Origin: Timema cristinae
Taxonomy: Eukaryota; Arthropoda; Insecta; Phasmatodea; Timematidae
Assembly (NCBI GenBank): GCA_039000515.1
Contig: JBCFYV010000538.1
Span: forward strand, 1-64,000
Length of the DNA: 64,000 nucleotides
Direction: 5' to 3'
A program made the position numbers and the translations under genes. This document shows positions 12,549 to 25,758 of the stretch, one piece after another; positions within the stretch are counted from its first letter, which is position 1, and every line of letters begins with the position of its first letter. The notes under the pieces were generated by a model. The model ran no database searches, was not told where the DNA came from, and saw only the letters and a program-made list of their open reading frames with translations.

Positions 12549-14100
12549 CTAAAAGGTGTCCCTTATTGGCAATCCTCGATCATATCTGGAATCAAGTATC
12601 CCTGGAAGCAAACTATCCATATAAAATCTAATTAATTGAGGCTCCATTTCACTTTTCCAGAAGATGTCATCCCTCTCAATTTTCGTGAAGGACATTCCTT
12701 TGCTTGTCCAGACAACAAAGTAACACCACCGTCTTTCAGTTATGTGTAATTGTCCTTGCACAGGGTAATAGTAACTATCTCTTTTTTTAAAAAAGGATAT
12801 CATTTCCTCGTAATGTGCAAAACTTGATTTTTTTGCATTTTATGGCTTCATTTGGTGTAAAATCTTTCGCCGATGCAGGGGACTTAATTTCGACGATAGC
12901 ATCATCACCTATAAATCCATCGGGAGATGCTGCAATAAATGATATATTTCTGTCGACTACCAACCCCACCCTTTCAACTTTTACTCCAAGCACTTCTTCC
13001 AAAGCTTCTATTGCCATAGGTTCATGTTCAACACCATATCGAGTCCTATAATTTCCAAAGAATGTTCCATGTAACATAGTCTTTACTTGATTTGCCTTCG
13101 ATGTGGTCTGTCTCATTTTGCAAATTTTACCAAACCATGAAGCTGTCACTCGCTTCCTTCGCTGTCTTCTCCATTCTTCATTCTGACTTTGTTCGACCGT
13201 TTCATAAATCAGGGCTTTCCTCTGCTCTTCTGCCATACGCAAACTACAAATAAAATGTTCTTTCTTCAGATTATAGTCTTCTTCATTGAGGTCAGCTTTA
13301 GCCGGAATGTCCAGAACCCATAGTGCTCATCTGGACCTGAAGACTTCTTTTGTGGTTTTCTGAGGGGAGGGTACTGCAATTTTCGCTTGGTCCTTGCATT
13401 TAGACGTTTAACTTTTCGTGTGACAAACCTTTTAGTGTCCACACCATGACTGACAATAGCCATATTTTTGTGCAGGAGTCTGTGTAGTGTAGGACCTTTG
13501 TTGTGGGAAGTTACTGCTGCTGTACAGCGAACTTGATAAGAGCCCCTCAAAGCATAATTAATGCGCTTTCCGCCGATGAATTTGGCAACTACACTATTAA
13601 ATGACTCTGCAATATTATTACTAACGTTAAAGATTAGGCTCTGAGCATGGAATGCCAAGGAATTACGAGCACTAACTATATCTTCCCATAAGCCATATTT
13701 TATCAACTCTGGCACTCGATTTGTTTCACCTTCTTTTGGTCCCTGACAAAAATATCCTCGCTCCCCACACCGAGAATGATCACCAAAAACATGACTTGGC
13801 CCATTACTTATGTCTTCCTTTAGTTGTTTGACATTTTCATGATGAGGTAAAGGTTGTACTTGACGATATTTTATTGCCTCAGTTACAGCATATCGCATTC
13901 TTAAAACTCTTTGTTGAATGGATGACCTAATAATTCCAGGAACTGCACCTAGTTGGCTCTTTCCTCTTTCCCAATTTCCTTTACCCTATTCACATAGTTG
14001 CGAAGAATATGATTTGCACATTCAATCTTTTTTATCTCGAAATCAGGACCATACGGCTTGGCTAGGCTCAAACGTTTCATGACACTGCTGTCCTCATCTC
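12549..14100 (-). pseudogene. Mutator-like transposase C-half fused to YqaJ nuclease, exon 4
   Basis: This is the large last exon of a gene combining a Mutator-like transposase domain with a YqaJ-type exonuclease domain, an architecture I recall from many invertebrate genomes. The exon begins after a TTTTTTTAG acceptor with the conserved GDEDSSV (catalytic Asp) and IKKIECANHILRNY. The middle ORF (13898-13266) contains SLIFNVSNNIAESFNSVVAK. The YqaJ part (13242-12787) has RKRVTASWFGKICK, GVEHEPMAIEALEE, AASPDGFIGDDAIVEIKSPA (the D...ExK nuclease core) and then YYYPVQGQLHITERRWCYF (12803-12549). Single-base frameshifts lie near 13975, 13295 and 12800. The product would have no integral reading frame, hence pseudogene, although every block is well conserved. 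Confidence 0.85.
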
Positions 14101-14268
14101 CTAAAAAAATAATTAAATCCACTTATTAATTCAATATCATACTGGTAAGGCAATATCATTTATTAGTATTAATTTTTGTTGGGTTCCCAATGAAATAACT
14201 GGATTATAAATTAAAACTTTTTGATGTTACGGTATTAACTAATTGTTTAAAGCGCTATGTTAAGTTAC

Positions 14269-15853
14269 CTATAAGTTCGGCATACACGATTCCATACATT
14301 GGTACACTTTGCTTGAACCCATCAACTATGATGTCAGCTTCCATTGCAGTGGCAGATTGTGTCCAATTTTTATAGCATATGTGCTCTTTAGTAGGTTTTT
14401 CTTGAGAAGATGCTCTTTCACAAATAGAGCAATAGTAGTTGCGAACCCCCATGTATATCACCTTTTTTGTTTTGAAGCCAACTATGCATGACTAGTATCA
14501 TAAACAAAATTTAGCATAGGGTATATTAACTACAGGACCATTAAAATACTTTAAACTGAAAAGCAAAGACAAAATTGAGTTTTAAAAGTTTATTTAGTAA
14601 TTACTATATTATATTAAATAATATATCTAGCTCAACACAAAGTTCTACGTCTCAATACTATATGTTATATGTAATTTACCACTCCTGAGAGAGCGTCGTA
14701 TTTGCTTTTATAAGATCTTTTGCACCATGCTCCATCTGCAACAACAGTTATCATTGGTCGACCATCATTTCATCAGAAGCAATGCTTCCTAGGTGTTCAC
14801 CTACTTCTTGGTGTATCTTTTGGTACATAGGATTGCCCATACAAGGCATATCTAGTACTGCAGACAACTCTTCCATCTGAGAAAAACCTTGGCCTGTGTT
14901 AATAATGCCAGCCACCTTTGCGGTATGAACATTCTTCGGTGAGTTGGGGTTTTCAGTACGGAGTGTTTCGAGAACCCCACACATATTGCACTGCAAGTGT
15001 AATGTGCTGCAGAAGCCATTCCTTGTTTCGCCTGTAATATTCATATTTGAAAATGTGCAGTCGAACCCTTTATGCTTTATTGCTTGAATACATTCCAAAA
15101 AGTACTGTAAGTCGACTATTCTGCGTCCTTCTATGATATAGGGTGTTTTAAAATCATTTGTGTCCCTGGGAAGAAAAAACAAAACAAAGTTGCACTGTAG
15201 CTTGACGTATTTAATGCAAGGAATGGAACTGGAACCAGAACCATAAATGTTAACTGATAGCATTAGCACGGAAATTGAACCCCGGACCTTTGGCTTAGCA
15301 CTCACGGAATCAATTCCCGTGTACATGTGTAATTTTTCAACTAATTTAATACTAGGCTTAATTTAAATTGATCACCTTCCCACTGCCATGATTGTGCTAA
15401 TCTTAATTTTAGCCTGTGATATTTAATTAGCATTTATTTTATTACATTCATAATTCTAGATATTGTATTTCAGCTTCTAATTGTATTTTTATTAGGTGAC
15501 ACTCCTATTAAATATGTATCATATTTAATCAGGGTAGCTTGGTAACAATTTAATTCAAAATTTGAAATTAATTTATTGTTCACTAAATAAGTTAACACTA
15601 AAATGTGTAATGTAATATTTACTGTTGTGAAGACGATGGTGTCTGTGGCACACCTTCCGGGAAAATATCCTTTATAACTTCTGTTTCTGAATTAACATTA
15701 GTCGAATGTATGGTATTATCTAGAGATGTGGGGTTAGGCGACTCTAAATGCGGAGGGAGAATACTTTCAATAGTGTCACCATCAGTTAAGCTACAGGATG
15801 GCATCTCTGAATGTCGAGGGGGGCTTATTTGAAATGTATCGATTGTAGTATTC
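14269..15853 (-). pseudogene. Mutator-like transposase N-half, exons 1-3
   Basis: Exon 3 (14491-14269) encodes VGFKTKKVIYMGVRNYYCSI with the Cys-rich CSICERASS...HICYKNW segment and ends at donor GTAACT. Exon 2 (15165-14680) follows a textbook acceptor (TTTTGTTTTTTCTTCCCAG). It contains RRIVDLQYFLECIQAIKHKG, HLQCNMCG and, after a one-base frameshift near 14757, PMITVVADGAWCKRSYKSKY with a conserved Asp. Donor GTAAAT closes it. An upstream exon (15853-15623) is Ser/Pro/Thr-rich, starts after TTTTTTTTTCAG and ends at GTAAAT. The phases of exons 2-3-4 agree; the link of exon 1 to exon 2 is inferred. Diverged copies of the upstream exon occur in the triplicated block. Confidence 0.75.
15236..15312 (+). 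repeat. tRNA-like SINE head fragment in intron
   Basis: The minus strand has a B-box-like GGGGTTCAATTTCC preceded by a tRNA-like arm (GTGCTAAGCCAAAGGTCC). It lies in the intron just upstream of exon 2 of the Mutator-like gene. It is too short to assign to a family. Confidence 0.35.
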
Positions 15854-16063
15854 CTGAAAAAAAAAGATTATTGATGTAAAAATAATAATTTGTAATAAAT
15901 AAATCATTGACTAAAGTTTTTGTTGAATTTATGTCTTGTGCATTCTTTAATTTTTTCATTAAAATACATACACCTATTTTACACTATTATGTTTAAAGTT
16001 AAACTGCTATTTGGTTTTTCTTACTAAAGTTATTTTGAGCTAATCAAATACATACATAATATA

Positions 16064-16073
16064 TTATTATTAC

Positions 16074-16113
<40 letters not shown>

Positions 16114-16357
16114 TAGCACTGCGTCTTACTACCCGTTCGGTTTATACGCTTTAAGTACTAATTACGATAATGGATTGGGAATTGGGAAGGTTGAATTAGA
16201 GGAAGTGAACCCGCATTTGCGTGGAGGGAGAGTGGAAAACCATTTAGGAAAAACTACCCCAGTTCACCCAATCGAGATTCGAACCTCGATATCCCCGTCC
16301 TCAGCAGTCGAGCTTAACAATACTAGCGCGTTAGCCAACTACGCCACCGAGGCGGGT
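16064..16357 (-). mobile_element. SINE family 1, full length, with 13-bp target duplication
   Basis: The element is flanked by perfect CATACATAATATA repeats (16051-16063 and 16358-16370). Read on the minus strand it starts GACCCGCCTCGGTGGCGTAG, which holds an A box (TGGCGTAGTTGG). It continues to the B box GAGGTTCGAATCTCG, the body with CAAATGCGGGTTCACTTCC, and the shared tail, then (AAT)n. This is the best-preserved family 1 copy. The 63-aa ORF over it (16175-16366, +) is spurious. Confidence 0.93.
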
Positions 16358-17847
16358 CATACATAATATAAAGAAAATATTTCAGGAAGACTATTAACAT
16401 ACATTTTATGACTTTCATTTTTTTTTAATTCTCATTCTCGCACAATGTAATATCATATATTTAATAAACCAGTTTAGTTTTGCCCTACAGCAAATCAATT
16501 AATTTGTAAAATTGGGGAGATATGAGGAATAAATTGGCAATTTTTTATCTCGCAATAAGCACACACAATATTAATACCATGTATGAGTAAATAAACTCTT
16601 TAATAAAAAAAAAATTTATCAACTTGATAAAATGGCTTGTTTCAACGCTAGTTTGAGATCTAACGATGACCTCTAAAACGTTTTTTGTTATGGAAATTAA
16701 TTCGTAGTAAGTAATGATTTATATACGTTAAACTCCATCCCTGATCTTGAAAGCAAGATTAATTAGGTATTAATGTATTCTTCCTCAATATCTGGCCTGT
16801 AGCTTATATTATATAGTATATTATTTCACACTCCCCATCCATACCAATGTTGTAGCATTTGCTCAAAATTATACTTTCCTCATTCTTGTCCTAGAAGTGT
16901 AGTTAAATAAGAATAGCCTGAAAGGGCGAAATAAAAATAATATATATCTCATCCCAACCGTATAGTTACTTCAAATGAAGACTAGCCCAAACTAATGACA
17001 CGTCTTTCAGCGCGAGTTTTTAATAGGTAGCCAGCCATAAAATCACAGTGTGTGGGCGTGTATTTCTTTCTACTATTTGGAGTCCTTTTCACTCATGTTT
17101 GACTTAATTTTCTCATATAAATGTGAATTCCACTCTTACCCAAAAGTGTTGTCTAAAATAGTAAGATAAACATTTTGCTTCGACTTACAATTGATCTAAA
17201 TTTCCTCTTTCTGTAGCGGCTTCACCATAAACCTCATAAAATGGCTCTATCATGGCAGGGACGGGTTCCAAGTATGCCAGATTATAGTTGATACCTCTGT
17301 ACCAGTTCAAAATACATAAAACATATAGTTATAACTATAGATATCATAGCTAGTTTCAGACTTTATACCCTACTTCTATGAATGTGGCACTCCTATTAAC
17401 TGTACTTAGAGTGGGATCAAAGGGGATGCCAGGAAAACTAGTTTTTTTTTGTAGTTTTCGTAGCAAACCATTTTTTTCAGCAAATTAAATCAAATATTGC
17501 TCCAGTACAAACATAGAGTTTAATTTTCTTTACAAGGTGATATCAACAGTTGTTAAATTTCTGTCATGATTGTCCTAGAATTTTGTGAAAACTTTTTCTC
17601 CTCGTTTAAAATGTTTCTCATTAAATGATGCTATGCTCATAGCAGATATTCAAGAACAGCTGTTGATATTGCCATGTATAGAAAATTAAACTATATTTCT
17701 CTAATGAAGCATTTGATTTAAAAAAGTTTGTTGTGAAAACTGCAAAAAACACTTAATTTTTCTCAAGTCCTCTACTAAATAAATTAAAACACTAAAGTGA
17801 ATTATGAAATCTAATATTTACAGTTGTGAATACAATTATGTCTTCGA

Positions 17848-18049
17848 CTAATCGCCGGAGGATATGTCCATCAAATCTTGTGTAAAGGTGCTGCTGCTAG
17901 GCCTACTAATTATTGACTGTGTGAATATATTAATTTGTACGCTGCAGTGAGGATACCGAATAGTATCAGATAAGATGCTGGTAGGTGTGCCCGAAAGTGG
18001 AGAGGGGATTATATCACGATGAGTATTCATAAAATCAAAATGTAAACAA
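17848..18049 (-). pseudogene. Diverged extra copy of the Mutator-gene upstream exon (unit 1)
   Basis: The segment follows an acceptor (CCTACCAATAG) and reads FMNTHRDIIPSPLSGTPTSI and onward to a TAG at 17848. Nucleotide alignment with the exon at 15853-15623 is clear at the 3' end: both end with AT-rich sequence, TTCACAAC, then a GTAAAT donor. Here a small deletion shifts the frame into the stop before that donor. A companion short exon (about 18640-18585, ending TCTGAAGAAAG then GTGAGT) encodes a Met-initiated MDCNSMSPSSEER. The same pair is repeated in units 2 and 3. Confidence 0.55.
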
Positions 18050-18234
18050 CTATTGGTAGGCCTATATAAAATAAATTTGTTTTAGTAAGGATGTTGTGGT
18101 CCTTTCGTCTTAGGAACTATTAATTTGGTTATATATATGTACAGCTTTTTAGCACTTTAATATTTATTATAAAGTTTTTATACTCAAGATTTTCAAGCAA
18201 TAAAATTTATTGCAAGTTGACAGAGAGCTGATTA

Positions 18235-18236
<2 letters not shown>

Positions 18237-18269
<33 letters not shown>

Positions 18270-18538
18270 GCACCGCGTCTTACAACCCGTTCGGGTAATA
18301 CGCACTTACGCTAATGTGTAATGGTAGGGTGATTGCGAGAAGAAATGGAGGACCTACAGTTTAACGTGGAATCCGAACCACGGTGGAGGCCTGGCATTCC
18401 CCACATTCACAAGATGTCTTGTCAGAGGTAAAGGAAGGGTTTGGTAATCAGATAAATCTGTGCCAGGACCAAGGATTGAACCCCGGACCTCCAGCACAGA
18501 AGTCCGGCATCTTACCCCTAGACCACCTGGTCACCAGA
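18237..18538 (-). mobile_element. SINE family 2, full length (unit 1)
   Basis: It is flanked by TGATTATA on both sides (18229-18236 and 18539-18546). On the minus strand the head reads TGACCAGGTGGTCTAGGGGT (A box), with B box GGGGTTCAATCCTTGG, the family 2 body, the shared tail and (AAT)n. This copy defines the full family 2 head. Confidence 0.92.
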
Positions 18539-20922
18539 TGATTATAGATCACACCATAACATTATTTAGAAACTCACCTTTCTTCAGAAGAAGGAGACAT
18601 AGAATTGCAATCCATAGTTTCTATCTGTTCTTGAATATTAGGTTTTTGCTCGCTCGATTAACTGTTATCACCTCTGTTAGTATTTAAGTCACTTGCCTTT
18701 ACAAAGCATACTCTGTAGATAAATAAGATCACGTTTTAAGAAACTTGTTTTTTTTTTATAAAACTACAACATCAAAAGCCTATAAACGGTATATTTGAAC
18801 ATTTCTGACAGTAGAAAAAACATAAAGCCGAATTTACTATCCCGCCATGATGTTTTGTGTTTTGGTCATTGATCATTCATCAAAATCACAGAAATTTATA
18901 ACATGCTTTTATTAAATAGTTATTTTCCTATAACCAGTAAGTATTTTCTGTAAATTGAATATAATTGTGGAGTTATATAATATTGGTTAAATATAAGAAA
19001 CCGCTATGCTTTGCCTTACATTTGCATAATTAGTATTTCAGCATGTGACTCAAAAATCTCAGGCGAAAAGTGTAATTATCTGAATATTTTATTGCTAGGA
19101 CATATTATTTGCTTGCAAAATAATATAGGATTTAATTTTGTCAAGCATGTTAAAGTATTAATTATTGTCACATAAAACTTGTATTTTTTTTAAACTAACC
19201 ATTTAACCAAAAAAATTAAAACAAATATTCCATTACTCTATTTTATTATTATGAAGTCATGTGAACAAATATTATTCTTAAATTAAATTTATGAATTTTT
19301 AATAACACAGTTTTGGTTTAAAAATAAGCCTTTGTTACTTTGAGGTGGGGGGGGGGGACGGACGGACGCAGGAACTATTAAAAAAAATTAAAACAACAGT
19401 ATAAAAAATAATTTACTAGGGGTGAGGAAGAGAAAGTATTTGATACAAAAAAGTGCTCTCACATTAGCGTGTAGATAGATTATAAAACCAAAGTGAATTT
19501 CACATTTAAAAAACTACCGTTAATGCACCTTGGTGGAGATTCGTGAAGCTGATTCAGGGGGTGCTATAAAATAAAATTTCTATTTCTAGATGGATACGTC
19601 CTTTTATCTGAATAGTGAATATCTCGCAATAAGCACACACAATATTAATACCATGTATGAGTAAATAAACTCTTTAATAAAAAAAAAATTTATCAACTTG
19701 ATAAAATGGCTTGTTTCAACGCTAGTTTGAGATCTAACGATGACCTCTAAAACGTTTTTTGTTATGGAAATTAATTCGTAGTAAGTAATGATTTATATAC
19801 GTTAAACTCCATCCCTGATCTTGAAAGCAAGATTAATTAGGTATTAATGTATTCTTCCTCAATATCTGGCCTGTAGCTTATATTATATAGTATATTATTT
19901 CACACTCCCCATCCATACCAATGTTGTAGCATTTGCTCAAAATTATACTTTCCTCATTCTTGTCCTAGAAGTGTAGTTAAATAAGAATAGCCTGAAAGGG
20001 CGAAATAAAAATAATATATATCTCATCCCAACCGTATAGTTACTTCAAATGAAGACTAGCCCAAACTAATGACACGTCTTTCAGCGCGAGTTTTTAATAG
20101 GTAGCCAGCCATAAAATCACAGTGTGTGGGCGTGTATTTCTTTCTACTATTTGGAGTCCTTTTCACTCATGTTTGACTTAATTTTCTCATATAAATGTGA
20201 ATTCCACTCTTACCCAAAAGTGTTGTCTAAAATAGTAAGATAAACATTTTGCTTCGACTTACAATTGATCTAAATTTCCTCTTTCTGTAGCGGCTTCACC
20301 ATAAACCTCATAAAATGGCTCTATCATGGCAGGGACGGGTTCCAAGTATGCCAGATTATAGTTGATACCTCTGTACCAGTTCAAAATACATAAAACATAT
20401 AGTTATAACTATAGATATCATAGCTAGTTTCAGACTTTATACCCTACTTCTATGAATGTGGCACTCCTATTAACTGTACTTAGAGTGGGATCAAAGGGGA
20501 TGCCAGGAAAACTAGTTTTTTTTTTGTAGTTTTCGTAGCAAACCATTTTTTTCAGCAAATTAAATCAAATATTGCTCCAGTACAAACATAGAGTTTAATT
20601 TTCTTTACAAGGTGATATCAACAGTTGTTAAATTTCTGTCATGATTGTCCTAGAATTTTGTGAAAACTTTTTCTCCTCGTTTAAAATGTTTCTCATTAAA
20701 TGATGCTATGCTCATAGCAGATATTCAAGAACAGCTGTTGATATTGCCATGTATAGAAAATTAAACTATATTTCTCTAATGAAGCATTTGATTTAAAAAA
20801 GTTTGTTGTGAAAACTGCAAAAAACACTTAATTTTTCTCAAGTCCTCTACTAAATAAATTAAAACACTAAAGTGAATTATGAAATCTAATATTTACAGTT
20901 GTGAATACAATTATGTCTTCGA

Positions 20923-21124
20923 CTAATCGCCGGAGGATATGTCCATCAAATCTTGTGTAAAGGTGCTGCTGCTAGGCCTACTAATTATTGACTGTGTGAA
21001 TATATTAATTTGTACGCTGCAGTGAGGATACCGAATAGTATCAGATAAGATGCTGGTAGGTGTGCCCGAAAGTGGAGAGGGGATTATATCACGATGAGTA
21101 TTCATAAAATCAAAATGTAAACAA
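20923..21124 (-). pseudogene. Diverged Mutator-gene upstream exon (unit 2)
   Basis: The 60-aa reading frame is identical to the unit 1 copy, with the same acceptor, frameshift and stop. It arose with the unit, not independently. Confidence 0.5.
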
Positions 21125-21311
21125 CTATTGGTAGGCCTATATAAAATAAATTTGTTTTAGTAAGGATGTTGTGGTCCTTTCGTCTTAGGAACTATTAATT
21201 TGGTTATATATATGTACAGCTTTTTAGCACTTTAATATTTATTATAAAGTTTTTATACTCAAGATTTTCAAGCAATAAAATTTATTGCAAGTTGACAGAG
21301 AGCTGATTATA

Positions 21312-21607
21312 TTATTATTATTATTATTATTATTATTAGCACCGCGTCTTACAACCCGTTCGGGTAATACGCACTTACGCTAATGTGTAATGGTAGGGTG
21401 ATTGCGAGAAGAAATGGAGGACCTACAGTTTAACGTGGAATCCGAACCACGGTGGAGGCCTGGCATTCCCCACATTCACAAGATGTCTTGTCAGAGGTAA
21501 AGGAAGGGTTTGGTAATCAGATAAATCTGTGCCAGGACCAAGGATTGAACCCCGGACCTCCAGCACAGAAGTCCGGCATCTTACCCCTAGACCACCTGGT
21601 CACCAGA
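21312..21607 (-). mobile_element. SINE family 2 (unit 2)
   Basis: It is the same insertion as 18237-18538, duplicated with the unit. The (ATT) tail is two units shorter. Confidence 0.9.
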
Positions 21608-23991
21608 TGATTATAGATCACACCATAACATTATTTAGAAACTCACCTTTCTTCAGAAGAAGGAGACATAGAATTGCAATCCATAGTTTCTATCTGTTCT
21701 TGAATATTAGGTTTTTGCTCGCTCGATTAACTGTTATCACCTCTGTTAGTATTTAAGTCACTTGCCTTTACAAAGCATACTCTGTAGATAAATAAGATCA
21801 CGTTTTAAGAAACTTGTTTTTTTTTTATAAAACTACAACATCAAAAGCCTATAAACGGTATATTTGAACATTTCTGACAGTAGAAAAAACATAAAGCCGA
21901 ATTTACTATCCCGCCATGATGTTTTGTGTTTTGGTCATTGATCATTCATCAAAATCACAGAAATTTATAACATGCTTTTATTAAATAGTTATTTTCCTAT
22001 AACCAGTAAGTATTTTCTGTAAATTGAATATAATTGTGGAGTTATATAATATTGGTTAAATATAAGAAACCGCTATGCTTTGCCTTACATTTGCATAATT
22101 AGTATTTCAGCATGTGACTCAAAAATCTCAGGCGAAAAGTGTAATTATCTGAATATTTTATTGCTAGGACATATTATTTGCTTGCAAAATAATATAGGAT
22201 TTAATTTTGTCAAGCATGTTAAAGTATTAATTATTGTCACATAAAACTTGTATTTTTTTTAAACTAACCATTTAACCAAAAAAATTAAAACAAATATTCC
22301 ATTACTCTATTTTATTATTATGAAGTCATGTGAACAAATATTATTCTTAAATTAAATTTATGAATTTTTAATAACACAGTTTTGGTTTAAAAATAAGCCT
22401 TTGTTACTTTGAGGTGGGGGGGGGGGACGGACGGACGCAGGAACTATTAAAAAAAATTAAAACAACAGTATAAAAAATAATTTACTAGGGGTGAGGAAGA
22501 GAAAGTATTTGATACAAAAAAGTGCTCTCACATTAGCGTGTAGATAGATTATAAAACCAAAGTGAATTTCACATTTAAAAAACTACCGTTAATGCACCTT
22601 GGTGGAGATTCGTGAAGCTGATTCAGGGGGTGCTATAAAATAAAATTTCTATTTCTAGATGGATACGTCCTTTTATCTGAATAGTGAATATCTCGCAATA
22701 AGCACACACAATATTAATACCATGTATGAGTAAATAAACTCTTTAATAAAAAAAAAATTTATCAACTTGATAAAATGGCTTGTTTCAACGCTAGTTTGAG
22801 ATCTAACGATGACCTCTAAAACGTTTTTTGTTATGGAAATTAATTCGTAGTAAGTAATGATTTATATACGTTAAACTCCATCCCTGATCTTGAAAGCAAG
22901 ATTAATTAGGTATTAATGTATTCTTCCTCAATATCTGGCCTGTAGCTTATATTATATAGTATATTATTTCACACTCCCCATCCATACCAATGTTGTAGCA
23001 TTTGCTCAAAATTATACTTTCCTCATTCTTGTCCTAGAAGTGTAGTTAAATAAGAATAGCCTGAAAGGGCGAAATAAAAATAATATATATCTCATCCCAA
23101 CCGTATAGTTACTTCAAATGAAGACTAGCCCAAACTAATGACACGTCTTTCAGCGCGAGTTTTTAATAGGTAGCCAGCCATAAAATCACAGTGTGTGGGC
23201 GTGTATTTCTTTCTACTATTTGGAGTCCTTTTCACTCATGTTTGACTTAATTTTCTCATATAAATGTGAATTCCACTCTTACCCAAAAGTGTTGTCTAAA
23301 ATAGTAAGATAAACATTTTGCTTCGACTTACAATTGATCTAAATTTCCTCTTTCTGTAGCGGCTTCACCATAAACCTCATAAAATGGCTCTATCATGGCA
23401 GGGACGGGTTCCAAGTATGCCAGATTATAGTTGATACCTCTGTACCAGTTCAAAATACATAAAACATATAGTTATAACTATAGATATCATAGCTAGTTTC
23501 AGACTTTATACCCTACTTCTATGAATGTGGCACTCCTATTAACTGTACTTAGAGTGGGATCAAAGGGGATGCCAGGAAAACTAGTTTTTTTTTTGTAGTT
23601 TTCGTAGCAAACCATTTTTTTCAGCAAATTAAATCAAATATTGCTCCAGTACAAACATAGAGTTTAATTTTCTTTACAAGGTGATATCAACAGTTGTTAA
23701 ATTTCTGTCATGATTGTCCTAGAATTTTGTGAAAACTTTTTCTCCTCGTTTAAAATGTTTCTCATTAAATGATGCTATGCTCATAGCAGATATTCAAGAA
23801 CAGCTGTTGATATTGCCATGTATAGAAAATTAAACTATATTTCTCTAATGAAGCATTTGATTTAAAAAAGTTTGTTGTGAAAACTGCAAAAAACACTTAA
23901 TTTTTCTCAAGTCCTCTACTAAATAAATTAAAACACTAAAGTGAATTATGAAATCTAATATTTACAGTTGTGAATACAATTATGTCTTCGA

Positions 23992-24193
23992 CTAATCGCC
24001 GGAGGATATGTCCATCAAATCTTGTGTAAAGGTGCTGCTGCTAGGCCTACTAATTATTGACTGTGTGAATATATTAATTTGTACGCTGCAGTGAGGATAC
24101 CGAATAGTATCAGATAAGATGCTGGTAGGTGTGCCCGAAAGTGGAGAGGGGATTATATCACGATGAGTATTCATAAAATCAAAATGTAAACAA
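23992..24193 (-). pseudogene. Diverged Mutator-gene upstream exon (unit 3)
   Basis: The reading frame is identical to that of units 1 and 2. Confidence 0.5.
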
Positions 24194-24380
24194 CTATTGG
24201 TAGGCCTATATAAAATAAATTTGTTTTAGTAAGGATGTTGTGGTCCTTTCGTCTTAGGAACTATTAATTTGGTTATATATATGTACAGCTTTTTAGCACT
24301 TTAATATTTATTATAAAGTTTTTATACTCAAGATTTTCAAGCAATAAAATTTATTGCAAGTTGACAGAGAGCTGATTATA

Positions 24381-24676
24381 TTATTATTATTATTATTATT
24401 ATTATTAGCACCGCGTCTTACAACCCGTTCGGGTAATACGCACTTACGCTAATGTGTAATGGTAGGGTGATTGCGAGAAGAAATGGAGGACCTACAGTTT
24501 AACGTGGAATCCGAACCACGGTGGAGGCCTGGCATTCCCCACATTCACAAGATGTCTTGTCAGAGGTAAAGGAAGGGTTTGGTAATCAGATAAATCTGTG
24601 CCAGGACCAAGGATTGAACCCCGGACCTCCAGCACAGAAGTCCGGCATCTTACCCCTAGACCACCTGGTCACCAGA
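24381..24676 (-). mobile_element. SINE family 2 (unit 3)
   Basis: This is the third copy of the same insertion event, with the same tail length as unit 2. Confidence 0.9.
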
Positions 24677-25758
24677 TGATTATAGATCACACCATAACAT
24701 TATTTAGAAACTCACCTTTCTTCAGAAGAAGGAGACATAGAATTGCAATCCATAGTTTCTATCTGTTCTTGAATATTAGGTTTTTGCTCGCTCGATTAAC
24801 TGTTATCACCTCTGTTAGTATTTAAGTCACTTGCCTTTACAAAGCATACTCTGTAGATAAATAAGATCACGTTTTAAGAAACTTGTTTTTTTTTTATAAA
24901 ACTACAACATCAAAAGCCTATAAACGGTATATTTGAACATTTCTGACAGTAGAAAAAACATAAAGCCGAATTTACTATCCCGCCATGATGTTTTGTGTTT
25001 TGGTCATTGATCATTCATCAAAATCACAGAAATTTATAACATGCTTTTATTAAATAGTTATTTTCCTATAACCAGTAAGTATTTTCTGTAAATTGAATAT
25101 AATTGTGGAGTTATATAATATTGGTTAAATATAAGAAACCGCTATGCTTTGCCTTACATTTGCATAATTAGTATTTCAGCATGTGACTCAAAAATCTCAG
25201 GCGAAAAGTGTAATTATCTGAATATTTTATTGCTAGGACATATTATTTGCTTGCAAAATAATATAGGATTTAATTTTGTCAAGCATGTTAAAGTATTAAT
25301 TATTGTCACATAAAACTTGTATTTTTTTTAAACTAACCATTTAACCAAAAAAATTAAAACAAATATTCCATTACTCTATTTTATTATTATGAAGTCATGT
25401 GAACAAATATTATTCTTAAATTAAATTTATGAATTTTTAATAACACAGTTTTGGTTTAAAAATAAGCCTTTGTTACTTTGAGGTGGGGGGGGGGGACGGA
25501 CGGACGCAGGAACTATTAAAAAAAATTAAAACAACAGTATAAAAAATAATTTACTAGGGGTGAGGAAGAGAAAGTATTTGATACAAAAAAGTGCTCTCAC
25601 ATTAGCGTGTAGATAGATTATAAAACCAAAGTGAATTTCACATTTAAAAAACTACCGTTAATGCACCTTGGTGGAGATTCGTGAAGCTGATTCAGGGGGT
25701 GCTATAAAATAAAATTTCTATTTCTAGATGGATACGTCCTTTTATCTGAATAGTGAAT

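Larger units (their letters stand above)
16547..25758. repeat. Three tandem copies of a 3.07-kb unit
   Basis: Units are 16547-19620, 19621-22689 and 22690-25758, each starting ATCTCGCAATAAGCACACAC. Where I compared them, copies 2 and 3 look identical, and copy 1 differs only in a T-run (9 versus 10 near 17450) and two extra ATT units near 18240. The end of the last unit and both outer junctions share ATCT, giving short microhomology at the breakpoints. Each unit carries a SINE family 2 insertion and a diverged pair of Mutator-gene-like exons. The copies must be very young, or the array may be partly an assembly effect. Confidence 0.95.
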
